DNA from: Candidatus Daviesbacteria bacterium
GTDB lineage: Bacteria; Patescibacteriota; Microgenomatia; Daviesbacterales; UBA10151
Assembly: GCA_003519445.1 (NCBI GenBank)
Contig: DOWS01000044.1
Span: 1 to 18,268, forward strand
Length of the DNA: 18,268 bases
Direction of reading: 5' to 3'
Under the pieces are notes generated by a model. The model ran no database searches and had not been told where the DNA came from. It saw only the letters and a program-made list of their open reading frames with translations. Below are positions 8,236 through 13,896 of the stretch, piece by piece. Both the position numbers and the translations under genes were made by a program. The number at the start of each line of letters is the position of its first letter. Position 1 is the first letter of the stretch.

Positions 8236-8257
8236 TCTACCAGAATAGTCCAATCTG

Positions 8258-8329
8258 TGGACGGTGCAGGATTTGAACCTGCGACATCTTCGATGTAAAC
8301 GAAGCGCTCTACCGCTGAGCTAACCGTCC
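8258..8329 (-). tRNA. tRNA-Val (anticodon UAC)
   Basis: Reading the minus strand, GGACGGT pairs with ACCGTCC as a seven-base acceptor stem, followed by U8-A9, a GCTC/GAGC D-stem, anticodon stem CTTCG/CGAAG with loop TTTACAT (anticodon TAC), and a T-arm with GTTCAAATC. CCA is not fully encoded. It is the most downstream of three minus-strand tRNAs and meets the lipid-type operon tail to tail. Confidence 0.95.
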
Positions 8330-8334
8330 AAATG

Positions 8335-8417
8335 TGCGGACGAGAGGAGTTGAACCTCCACACCCTTACGGGCATAGCCACCTCAAGGCTACGTGTATAC
8401 CATTTCACCACGTCCGC
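8335..8417 (-). tRNA. tRNA-Leu (anticodon GAG)
   Basis: On the minus strand the acceptor stem GCGGACG pairs with CGTCCGC. The anticodon stem TAGCC/GGCTA carries loop TTGAGGT, giving anticodon GAG, which reads CUC and CUU. A long variable arm (TGCCCGTAAGGGTG) marks a class II tRNA. CCA is not encoded. Only five bases separate it from tRNA-Val, so the two are surely co-transcribed. Confidence 0.95.
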
Positions 8418-8423
8418 ATTCAG

Positions 8424-8506
8424 TGCCGAAGAGAGGAGTTGAACCTCCACCCCATTGCTGGGACAGCGCCCTGAACGCTGCGTGTCTACCATTCCACCAC
8501 TTCGGC
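8424..8506 (-). tRNA. tRNA-Leu (anticodon CAG)
   Basis: On the minus strand, acceptor stem GCCGAAG pairs with CTTCGGC, the anticodon stem CAGCG/CGCTG carries loop TTCAGGG (anticodon CAG), and a long variable arm and T-arm GGTTCAACTCC follow. CCA is not encoded. It is first in the three-tRNA transcript and very similar to tRNA-Leu(UAG) at 13485, suggesting a shared duplication origin. Confidence 0.95.
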
Positions 8507-8522
8507 TCTTTTTAACAAACAT

Positions 8523-8531
8523 ATTTTATCA
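8523..8531 (-). promoter_or_regulatory. extended -10 promoter for the three-tRNA transcript
   Basis: The minus strand reads TGATAAAAT, a TGn extended -10 with TAAAAT as hexamer. This predicts a start near 8516, about ten bases before tRNA-Leu(CAG). It lies back to back with the yvcK promoter in a 51-base gap. No good -35 is seen. Confidence 0.5.
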
Positions 8532-8539
8532 TTTTTTTC

Positions 8540-8548
8540 TGGTATAAT
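8540..8548 (+). promoter_or_regulatory. extended -10 promoter of yvcK (leaderless start)
   Basis: TGGTATAAT combines the TGn extension with a perfect TATAAT (8543-8548). The predicted start falls near 8555, and the yvcK ATG is at 8558, so the mRNA would have essentially no leader. There is no Shine-Dalgarno, which agrees. Confidence 0.75.
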
Positions 8549-8557
8549 GTTGGCTTA

Positions 8558-9565
8558 ATGGTCTACAAACAAAAAATAGTTACTTTTGGCGGGGGGACAG
8601 GCCATTTCTCGCTGCTTCGGGGTCTGGTTGAACTAAATCAGCCCGAACTGATCTCTGCTGTTGTTGGCACATGGGATTCAGGCGGATCTTCAGGCAAGCT
8701 CCGGACAGAACTGGGCATTTTACCGCCCGGGGATATTAGGCAGTGCATTTTGGCTTTAATGGAAGATCCACTTCAGCGGCAGGTAGCCCAAAAATTGTTT
8801 GATGACAGGTTGTCTGATGTCAGCGGACCTTTAAAAGGCCACAGCTTTGGCAACCTGATCGCAGCCAGGTTGGAGAGAATTTATAAAGGGTCAGACCGCG
8901 CTACAGATGCGGAAAGGCAGCTTTTTAGGATCAGATCCAAGGTTTTGCCTGTTTGCTTATCTGAACTAAATTTAATTGCCAAACTGGAAACAGGGGAGGA
9001 AATAGAAGGCGAAACCAATATTGATTTAAGGGGAGAAAATAAAGACTATAATCCCAAACACAAAATAATGAGAATTTATTTTGACTCCAACCCGGATCCA
9101 AATCCGGAGGTGCTGAAAGCCATTAAAGAAGCAGACAAGATCATTTTTTCATCAGGAGACCTCTACACTTCTTTACTTCCTCATCTTTTAATAAACGGGA
9201 TCCGAGATGCAATAATAAAATCAAAAGCCAAAGTTATACTGGTTTTGAATTTAATGACCAAAAAAGGGGAGACAGATTCTTTTAGGGCTTCTGATTATTT
9301 AAAGGTGTTTATAAAATATCTGGAGGATAAAAATAGAATAAATTACGCGATTGGAAACACAAATGGTTTAACAAGAGAGATTTTAAGAGTATATAAAAAA
9401 GACGGGCAAGAGCCTGTGGAAATTGATGAAGATGCTTGCGTAAAAGTGTCGCCCAAACTTAAAATAATTAAGTCCCCTTTGGCTGTTTATCATATTCGGG
9501 AACATCTTCTGCGCCACGACTGCGAAAAACTGGCTCAAACAATCCTCCAACTTGACAAAAGATAA
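8558..9565 (+). CDS. yvcK: YvcK/CofD-like gluconeogenesis factor (UPF0052)
   Basis: The 335-residue protein shows family motifs throughout: the nucleotide-binding start GGGTG (11-15), GTWDSGGSSG (37-46), LPPGDIRQC (54-62) and GHSFGN near residue 95. YvcK proteins bind UDP-sugars, are related in fold to the CofD transferase, and in Gram-positive bacteria are needed for normal cell-wall growth under gluconeogenic conditions. Length is normal for the family. It begins a plus-strand run rich in cell-wall genes, consistent with a role in envelope precursor control. The start is set by the leaderless promoter just upstream. In most Firmicutes yvcK lies between rapZ and whiA; neither is here. Confidence 0.93.
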   Translation: MVYKQKIVTFGGGTGHFSLLRGLVELNQPELISAVVGTWDSGGSSGKLRTELGILPPGDIRQCILALMEDPLQRQVAQKLFDDRLSDVSGPLKGHSFGNLIAARLERIYKGSDRATDAERQLFRIRSKVLPVCLSELNLIAKLETGEEIEGETNIDLRGENKDYNPKHKIMRIYFDSNPDPNPEVLKAIKEADKIIFSSGDLYTSLLPHLLINGIRDAIIKSKAKVILVLNLMTKKGETDSFRASDYLKVFIKYLEDKNRINYAIGNTNGLTREILRVYKKDGQEPVEIDEDACVKVSPKLKIIKSPLAVYHIREHLLRHDCEKLAQTILQLDKR

Positions 9566-9581
9566 AAAATAAGTTTAATAT
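9552..9581 (+). promoter_or_regulatory. probable promoter of the first lysozyme-like gene
   Basis: TTGACA at 9552-9557, inside the last codons of yvcK, is followed 18 bases later by TAATAT (9576-9581). The predicted start near 9588 leaves a leader of about nine bases before the ATG at 9597, which has no Shine-Dalgarno. Confidence 0.5.
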
Positions 9582-9596
9582 TTTCAAAACAAGCAG

Positions 9597-10175
9597 ATGG
9601 ACAAAAAAGCTACTACCCTGGTGGTTGCGTGGTTTGGCGCAACCTTCATATCTTTAATATTTAGTCTTTTTTTATCTGTCTATTTGTCAACCGACAAAGT
9701 TGTAGATAGCCAAAATCAAAATTTTAAGCTGTATTCTGCCCTGCCTGCCGGCAATAATCAGATCTTTCAGCAAGTCGACTATCTTGATGCCAGGTCAATT
9801 CTTGTCAGAAACTTTTTTAAAAAATACAACTCTCCGCTTCAAGACTTAAATACACAATTTATTGAAGTTGCTGATAAATATGAACTGGATTTCCGTTTGC
9901 TGCCAGCCATAGCAATGCAGGAGTCATTAGGAGGCAAAAAGGTGATCAAGGATTCCTATAACCCTTTTGGATATGGAATTTATGGCAATCTGGTCATCAA
10001 ATTTGCTTCTTGGGAAGAAGCTGTAGAAAAAGTGGGCAAGGCACTTAAACAGGACTATTTAAATCAGGGTTTGAACACTCCGGATAAAATCATGGCCAAA
10101 TATACCCCTCCTTCTCTTGCAAGCGGAGGAACCTGGGCCAGAGGCGTTAAATCCTTCATGCAAGAACTACAATGA
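9597..10175 (+). CDS. membrane-anchored lysozyme/transglycosylase-like protein
   Basis: A short N-terminus is followed by one hydrophobic segment (residues 9-31), probably an uncleaved anchor, then a linker and a lysozyme-like domain (about 65-192). LLPAIAMQES (101-110) places Glu109 where lysozyme-fold muramidases and glucosaminidases keep their catalytic acid, and NPFGYGIYGN (122-131) matches the substrate-groove strand. The likely role is cutting or remodelling peptidoglycan outside the membrane. The next gene encodes a paralogue: both share the NSPL start of the domain, (A/V)xxKEY-like helix, a YGIYGN/WGVYGN strand and a DYLNxGL/ENYLNKGL helix. It may be inactive or bind without cutting; only the single Glu is visible as evidence for catalysis. 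Confidence 0.75.
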   Translation: MDKKATTLVVAWFGATFISLIFSLFLSVYLSTDKVVDSQNQNFKLYSALPAGNNQIFQQVDYLDARSILVRNFFKKYNSPLQDLNTQFIEVADKYELDFRLLPAIAMQESLGGKKVIKDSYNPFGYGIYGNLVIKFASWEEAVEKVGKALKQDYLNQGLNTPDKIMAKYTPPSLASGGTWARGVKSFMQELQ

Positions 10176-10177
10176 GC

Positions 10178-10206
10178 TTGACTTGTTAAGACAAATCTGC
10201 TATACT
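10178..10206 (+). promoter_or_regulatory. strong promoter of the secreted lysozyme-like gene
   Basis: TTGACT (10178-10183) and TATACT (10201-10206) are separated by exactly 17 bases, with a TGC extension just before the -10. It begins two bases after the stop of the upstream gene. The predicted start, about 10213, lies at the foot of the hairpin at 10216-10242. Confidence 0.75.
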
Positions 10207-10215
10207 ACGGGCTTC

Positions 10216-10242
10216 CCCTGTACTATCTGGTACAGGGTTTTT
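10216..10242 (+). terminator. terminator-like hairpin inside the 5' leader
   Basis: CCCTGTAC and GTACAGGG form a perfect eight-pair stem around a six-base loop (TATCTG), followed at once by five T. This is the shape of an intrinsic terminator. It may end the upstream 9597-10175 transcript, but it also lies within the first 30 bases of the transcript expected from the promoter just before it, so it could act as an attenuator or a 5' stabilising hairpin. Confidence 0.7.
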
Positions 10243-10248
10243 AATGCT

Positions 10249-10818
10249 ATGAACAAAATTTTACTGTTCGTATTCTCAATTTTAATATCTCTATCTTTTT
10301 CAAACACTAAAGCACAGGCAGATGTTCCTGCAACAGAACCTGCATTTGAAAAGATAGAGGCTAAACAGCTTGATGAAGAAGCAAGAATCCTAGCAGAATA
10401 TTTTTCCTTGCACAATTCTCCTTTGGCAAATCATGCGCAGGATTTTATTGACGCTGCAAAAGAATATAATTTGGATTGGAGGCTGGTAGCTGCTATTTCC
10501 GGAGTAGAATCTACTTTTGGTAAGTTTATCCCCGGAGGATATAATGGTTGGGGTTGGGGAGTTTACGGAAATCAGGCTATTTATTTTAAATCATGGAGAG
10601 AAGGCATTTTCACAGTTTCCAAAGGCCTGCGGGAAAATTACTTAAATAAAGGTCTTACTGATCCATATCAAATGAACAAAAACTATGCCGCTTCTCCTGC
10701 CTGGGGTGGGAAAGTTGCTTATTTTATGAAGGATATGGAAAACTTTTCCCGGAAATACCCTGTTATCACTTCTTCTGTTAAAATAGCGGCTGTTTCAGGA
10801 CAGCCCAGTTTAAGGTAA
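10249..10818 (+). CDS. secreted lysozyme/transglycosylase-like protein
   Basis: The start at 10249 gives a 189-residue protein with a classic signal peptide (MNKILLFVFSILISLSFS, probable cleavage near residue 22-24 after AQA or KA). An upstream in-frame ATG at 10117 would run through the promoter and hairpin, so it is rejected. The mature part carries the same lysozyme-like domain as its neighbour: AAISGVES (81-88) with Glu87 as the likely catalytic acid, NGWGWGVYGN (99-108), and a final W152 region. It probably acts on peptidoglycan outside the cell. The pair looks like a tandem duplication that produced one anchored and one released form. No Shine-Dalgarno precedes the ATG. Confidence 0.78.
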   Translation: MNKILLFVFSILISLSFSNTKAQADVPATEPAFEKIEAKQLDEEARILAEYFSLHNSPLANHAQDFIDAAKEYNLDWRLVAAISGVESTFGKFIPGGYNGWGWGVYGNQAIYFKSWREGIFTVSKGLRENYLNKGLTDPYQMNKNYAASPAWGGKVAYFMKDMENFSRKYPVITSSVKIAAVSGQPSLR

Positions 10819-10819
10819 A

Positions 10820-12001
10820 ATGCCTCATATGCGGTTATTTCTGGCAATCCTAATTGGTAAAATCATTATTAAACTAACCAGATTTTTAAAACTTGGAGGC
10901 GGCTCGGCTGCTCCGGGACTGTATGCTTTAAAAATTGATCCAAGGCTTGTTGAAAAATTAGTTAAAAAAATACCTCAAAATATAGTTATTACAGGCACTA
11001 ATGGCAAAACCACCACAGCCAGAATGCTGGCCCATCTGGCTAAAGAAGCCGGATTAAAAGTCATCCGAAATCATACAGGATCAAATCTGGAACGCGGCAT
11101 TGCCTCTGTTTTAATTACTCACTACCAACTACCAACTACCAACTACCAACTAGGTATCTGGGAACTAGACGAAGCTGCTTTTAATACTGTTGTCCTAAAA
11201 ATCAAACCTGATATTATTATTTTCTTAAATGTTTCCCGGGATCAACTGGACAGGTATGGGGAAGTGGATAAAGTAGTCAATGACTGGTGCAATACATTAT
11301 CTAAGATTGATCCCAAAACTACTATTTTAATAAATGCAGATGAACCAGATTTTAAAAAACTGAAAAATTATTTTCCTAATATTAAAGCATTTGGTAAAAA
11401 GGATCTTAAGAATACTAAGCTAAATGGCTTAAAGGGCTCAGAATTCAGAATTCAGAATTCAGAGTTCAGAATTAATCTACCTGGGATTTACAACATTTAT
11501 AATGCTTTAGCTGCCATAACTTGCGCCAAACTGCTAAATTTACCGGTTAAAAATTTAACTAATTTTCAGCCGGCTTTTGGCAGATTTGAAAAACTGCCCT
11601 TTGGTTATATTTTCCTGATTAAAAACCCTACAGGAGCAACAGAGGTTTTTAAAACTATTGCTCCTCATATTAGACCACAAGACAGATTGCTATTAGCTTT
11701 AAATGATAATATAGCTGACGGCACTGATGTATCATGGATTTGGGACGCTGATTTTGAAAAACTACGAACTACGAACAGCGAACAGCGAACTATTTGTTCC
11801 GGAAAAAGAGCTTATGATTTGGCTGTGCGCTTAAAATATGCCGGATTTGATACTAAATACATACGGGTTGAACCAAGCCTGAAAAAGGCTCTGCGAGAGG
11901 CTAGAGAAGGTCTAAAAGGTCAACTGTTCATATTGCCTACATATACTGCCTTGCTGGAGCTGCAAAAGATTCTAAAAAGCCATTACTGGGAGGAATCATG
12001 A
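10820..12001 (+). CDS. murT: MurT-like lipid II isoglutaminyl synthase, Mur-ligase subunit
   Basis: The 393-residue protein has the Mur-ligase P-loop GTNGKTTT (59-66), NHTGSNLERG (84-93), ELDEAAF (115-121) and DQLDRYGE (141-148), then the C-terminal DUF1727 signature, with ADGTDVSWIWDADFE (299-313) and CSGKRAYDLAVRLKYAG (326-342). With GatD it amidates the alpha-carboxylate of D-Glu in lipid II using ATP and glutamine. The Cys4 zinc ribbon of staphylococcal MurT is missing: between INADEP (171-176) and LPGIYN (220-225) there is no cysteine, and a heptamer-repeat segment lies there. Three seven-base repeat arrays are embedded in frame. AAGG just before the ATG is a weak Shine-Dalgarno. It overlaps gatD at an ATGA. 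Confidence 0.93.
   Translation: MPHMRLFLAILIGKIIIKLTRFLKLGGGSAAPGLYALKIDPRLVEKLVKKIPQNIVITGTNGKTTTARMLAHLAKEAGLKVIRNHTGSNLERGIASVLITHYQLPTTNYQLGIWELDEAAFNTVVLKIKPDIIIFLNVSRDQLDRYGEVDKVVNDWCNTLSKIDPKTTILINADEPDFKKLKNYFPNIKAFGKKDLKNTKLNGLKGSEFRIQNSEFRINLPGIYNIYNALAAITCAKLLNLPVKNLTNFQPAFGRFEKLPFGYIFLIKNPTGATEVFKTIAPHIRPQDRLLLALNDNIADGTDVSWIWDADFEKLRTTNSEQRTICSGKRAYDLAVRLKYAGFDTKYIRVEPSLKKALREAREGLKGQLFILPTYTALLELQKILKSHYWEES
11121..11148 (+). repeat. in-frame heptamer array in murT (ACTACCA x4)
   Basis: Four perfect copies of ACTACCA, then a partial ACTA. Since seven is not a multiple of three, successive copies are read in different frames, giving HYQLPTTNYQL at residues 101-111 in front of the conserved ELDEAAF block. 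Confidence 0.95.
11440..11474 (+). repeat. in-frame heptamer array in murT (AGAATTC x5)
   Basis: Three exact copies of AGAATTC are followed by AGAGTTC and AGAATTA. They encode SEFRIQNSEFRIN (207-219), which sits where other MurT proteins keep the zinc ribbon. Confidence 0.95.
11761..11788 (+). repeat. in-frame heptamer array in murT (ACTACGA x2, ACAGCGA x2)
   Basis: Two copies of ACTACGA then two of ACAGCGA, with ACT following. They encode LRTTNSEQRT (315-324), between the WIWDADFE and CSGKRAYD motifs of the C-terminal domain. Confidence 0.93.
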
Positions 12002-12696
12002 AATTAACTATTGGTTATTTATACGGTGATCTAATGAGTATTTATGGGGACACAGGCAATATAACTGCCTTGAGAAAGCGGGCGGAGTGGAGAGGGATTG
12101 AGGTTAAGTTAAAAGTTAAAAGTTTAAAGTCAAAAATTAAAAAAGGGGAATGTGACCTAATCTTTTTTGGGGGAGGACAGGACCAGCAACAAAGTTTAGT
12201 CGCTAGGGACTTAGAGTCTAGTGGCAAGGGGAAAATAATCAAACAAGAAGTTGAAAGAGGAGTGCCGCTTCTGGCTATTTGTGGAGGGTATCAATTATTA
12301 GGGGATTATTATCAACCCCATAAAGGTCCAAAACTTGCGGGAGTAGGACTATTTCCGGCTTATACCATAGCCGGAGACAAAAGAATGATTGGAAATATAA
12401 TAATTAATTCTCAATTTGGTAAGTTAGTCGGGTTCGAGAACCATTCAGGAAAAACTTATCTTAAAAAAGAAGGCCAACCCTTGGGTAAAGTAATCAAAGG
12501 TTTTGGGAATAATGGACAGGATAGAGGAGAGGGCTGTATTTACAAAAATGCCATTGGCTGTTATATGCACGGCTCGTTACTTCCCAAAAATCCGGCTCTT
12601 GCCGACTGGTTGCTGGAAAAGGCTTTAAATATCAAGCTCAAACCCCTTGATGATACTTTAGAACTGGAGGCCCATCATGCCTGGCGAGACATTTAG
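11998..12696 (+). CDS. gatD: GatD-like lipid II isoglutaminyl synthase, glutamine amidotransferase subunit
   Basis: The 232-residue class I glutaminase-like protein resembles the CobB/CobQ type. LLAICGGYQLLG (91-102) contains nucleophile Cys95 and CYMHGSLLPKNP (188-199) contains His191, positions almost identical to those of staphylococcal GatD. FFGGGQDQQQ (56-65) is the oxyanion region. It releases ammonia from glutamine for MurT. The ATGA overlap with murT and a GGGAGGA three bases before the ATG point to coupled translation. A degenerate seven-base repeat falls inside residues 36-47, between the first strands. The next gene begins inside its last 20 bases. Confidence 0.93.
   Translation: MKLTIGYLYGDLMSIYGDTGNITALRKRAEWRGIEVKLKVKSLKSKIKKGECDLIFFGGGQDQQQSLVARDLESSGKGKIIKQEVERGVPLLAICGGYQLLGDYYQPHKGPKLAGVGLFPAYTIAGDKRMIGNIIINSQFGKLVGFENHSGKTYLKKEGQPLGKVIKGFGNNGQDRGEGCIYKNAIGCYMHGSLLPKNPALADWLLEKALNIKLKPLDDTLELEAHHAWRDI
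12107..12141 (+). repeat. in-frame degenerate heptamer array in gatD (AGTTAAA family x5)
   Basis: Five seven-base units: AGTTAAA, AGTTAAA, AGTTTAA, AGTCAAA, AATTAAA. They encode a lysine-rich segment (KLKVKSLKSKIKK). The unit contains TAA, but the reading frame and the changed third and fourth units avoid a stop. Confidence 0.82.
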
Positions 12697-13459
12697 AACC
12701 ATTATTGTACCTACCGGAGAAACCAAACATACTGTTGTTTTAGGAAGCGGCGGCAGCGAATATTGGGATAGCTTACCTGCGCATCAGAAAGCAGCAAACC
12801 ATGACCAATTGGCTAAAATGGAAGATTGGTTAATAAGACATCTTCCAGAACCACCTCCTCTACCTCCGCCACCCATTCCAGAAAATCTTTTAGCCTCCCG
12901 ATATCTGACTTTAGGCGGCGCTTTAAATCGACAAATAGATCCAAAAACCTGTACCTATATTACAGTAGCAAATGCTTTAAGAATACTGGGTGAACCAGGT
13001 TCGGATTATTCACTAAGAGCTTTACAACAAAGAACAATTACGCCAGATGGAGCTTTTCATAAGCAATTAACAATAAGTGGCGTAAATAAAATTTTGAGTT
13101 CAGGAGAGCCTTTTGATAAATTCCAGGCAACGGTTGTTACGGGTATGTTTACTTTTTTGAGAAAGTTGCAGACGAGAAAAGCAGTAGCTATCATGAATTG
13201 GCCTTTCTCTCCAGCCCATCTCATAAGAAATGATAAGGTTCATACCCACGCCAGAACTGTAACAGGTTTTACAAGAAACAACCAAGGTTTATTTTTTTAC
13301 TTTGTGGATCCCTATATTAATCCAGAAATAAAAGTTTATTCTTTTAGAGATTTAATGGTAGCCAGTCTTAATCAAAGCTCTGCTCTTGCGAATGGAGTTA
13401 CTCCCAATTCTATTGACAGGGTAGCCAGAAGTGCATGGATAATAGAAAAAGTATCCTGA
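12677..13459 (+). CDS. C39-like cysteine-peptidase-fold protein, function unknown
   Basis: The 260-residue protein has no signal peptide. After about 55 residues comes a proline-rich linker (PEPPPLPPPPIPE, 58-69 region), then a domain that looks like the papain/C39 fold. TCTYITVANALRILG (91-105) places Cys92 at the start of a helix, H191 lies in HTHARTVTGF (189-198), and D211 in FYFVDPY (207-213), the usual C...H...DP order. It may therefore hydrolyse or bind peptides in the cytoplasm. The start is fixed by GGAGG six bases upstream, inside gatD, with which it overlaps by 20 bases. Co-transcription with murT-gatD suggests a link to peptidoglycan stem peptides, but this is inference. The fold call is moderate. 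Confidence 0.72.
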   Translation: MPGETFRTIIVPTGETKHTVVLGSGGSEYWDSLPAHQKAANHDQLAKMEDWLIRHLPEPPPLPPPPIPENLLASRYLTLGGALNRQIDPKTCTYITVANALRILGEPGSDYSLRALQQRTITPDGAFHKQLTISGVNKILSSGEPFDKFQATVVTGMFTFLRKLQTRKAVAIMNWPFSPAHLIRNDKVHTHARTVTGFTRNNQGLFFYFVDPYINPEIKVYSFRDLMVASLNQSSALANGVTPNSIDRVARSAWIIEKVS

Positions 13460-13467
13460 TTTTTTTA

Positions 13468-13476
13468 TGTTAAAAT
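13468..13476 (+). promoter_or_regulatory. extended -10 promoter of tRNA-Leu(UAG)
   Basis: TGTTAAAAT is a TGn extended -10 with hexamer TAAAAT (13471-13476). It ends eight bases before the mature tRNA 5' end at 13485, so the transcript would start at or within about two bases of the mature end. Confidence 0.55.
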
Positions 13477-13484
13477 AATCTCGC

Positions 13485-13567
13485 GCCGGGGTGGTGAAAT
13501 GGCAGACACGCAGCGTTTAGGGCGCTGTGCCAGAAATGGCGTGAAGGTTCAAATCCTTTCCCCGGCA
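13485..13567 (+). tRNA. tRNA-Leu (anticodon UAG)
   Basis: Acceptor stem GCCGGGG pairs with CCCCGGC. The anticodon stem CAGCG/CGCTG has loop TTTAGGG (anticodon TAG). A long variable arm (TGCCAGAAATGGCG) and a T-arm GGTTCAAATCC follow. CCA is not encoded. It resembles the Leu(CAG) gene at 8424. Confidence 0.95.
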
Positions 13568-13570
13568 CAT

Positions 13571-13598
13571 TTGACAACTGGCTCCAAAGTAGTAAAAT
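13571..13598 (+). promoter_or_regulatory. promoter of the 90-residue protein (leaderless start)
   Basis: A perfect TTGACA (13571-13576) is followed 16 bases later by TAAAAT (13593-13598). The ATG at 13607 lies eight bases after the -10, so transcription should begin at or next to the start codon; there is no Shine-Dalgarno. Confidence 0.72.
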
Positions 13599-13606
13599 AA
13601 CGCTTT

Positions 13607-13879
13607 ATGAATAACCAAAGCGGACAACCGGAGAAAGGATCGACAAGACTAATCAGTCCCGGAAGTGCGATAATCGACTTTCAACATCCTAGACTCAAGC
13701 CAACAATTTCATCACATCTGGAATCAAAAGCGATAAACTTGGTAGCAGAAGGACATCATCCTGCAAATATCATTGAAGGATTATTTACTAGTGATCCTGA
13801 TACTGATACTCAGGCCAGGGGACTTTCGAGAGAGGAGATATTAGATATAGCTCTTCATAGAGCAAAAAAAGCCGCATAG
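13607..13879 (+). CDS. 90-residue cytoplasmic protein, function unknown
   Basis: I do not recognise this protein. It is hydrophilic, with a disordered-looking N-terminus (about 1-28) and probable helices at 33-48 (ISSHLESKAINLVAEG), 52-61 and a C-terminal helix 74-89 that begins SREEILDIALHRAKK. The phrase AEGHHPANIIEGLF resembles short helix-turn-helix or adaptor segments, but no family can be claimed. It has its own consensus promoter, sits just after tRNA-Leu(UAG), and is followed 17 bases later by another unknown gene with a similar leaderless promoter. Confidence 0.68.
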   Translation: MNNQSGQPEKGSTRLISPGSAIIDFQHPRLKPTISSHLESKAINLVAEGHHPANIIEGLFTSDPDTDTQARGLSREEILDIALHRAKKAA

Positions 13880-13882
13880 GTG

Positions 13883-13888
13883 TATAAT
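13883..13888 (+). promoter_or_regulatory. -10 box of the coiled-coil protein gene (leaderless start)
   Basis: A perfect TATAAT lies eight bases before the ATG at 13897, predicting a leaderless mRNA. It directly follows the stop codon of the preceding gene. A matching -35 is not evident. Confidence 0.62.
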
Positions 13889-13896
13889 ATACATCT

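Noticed and set aside
8232..8522. A 96-residue minus-strand reading frame
   Set aside because: It runs straight through three tRNA genes whose stems and anticodons are clear. The peptide is only a translation of tRNA sequence.
10117..10248. Upstream start for the secreted lysozyme-like protein
   Set aside because: It lies in the previous gene and crosses the promoter and hairpin. The start at 10249 begins a typical signal peptide.
11121..11788. CRISPR array or mobile element as an explanation for the repeats in murT
   Set aside because: The units are seven bases in direct tandem with no spacers, remain in frame within a conserved enzyme and have no cas or transposase genes nearby.
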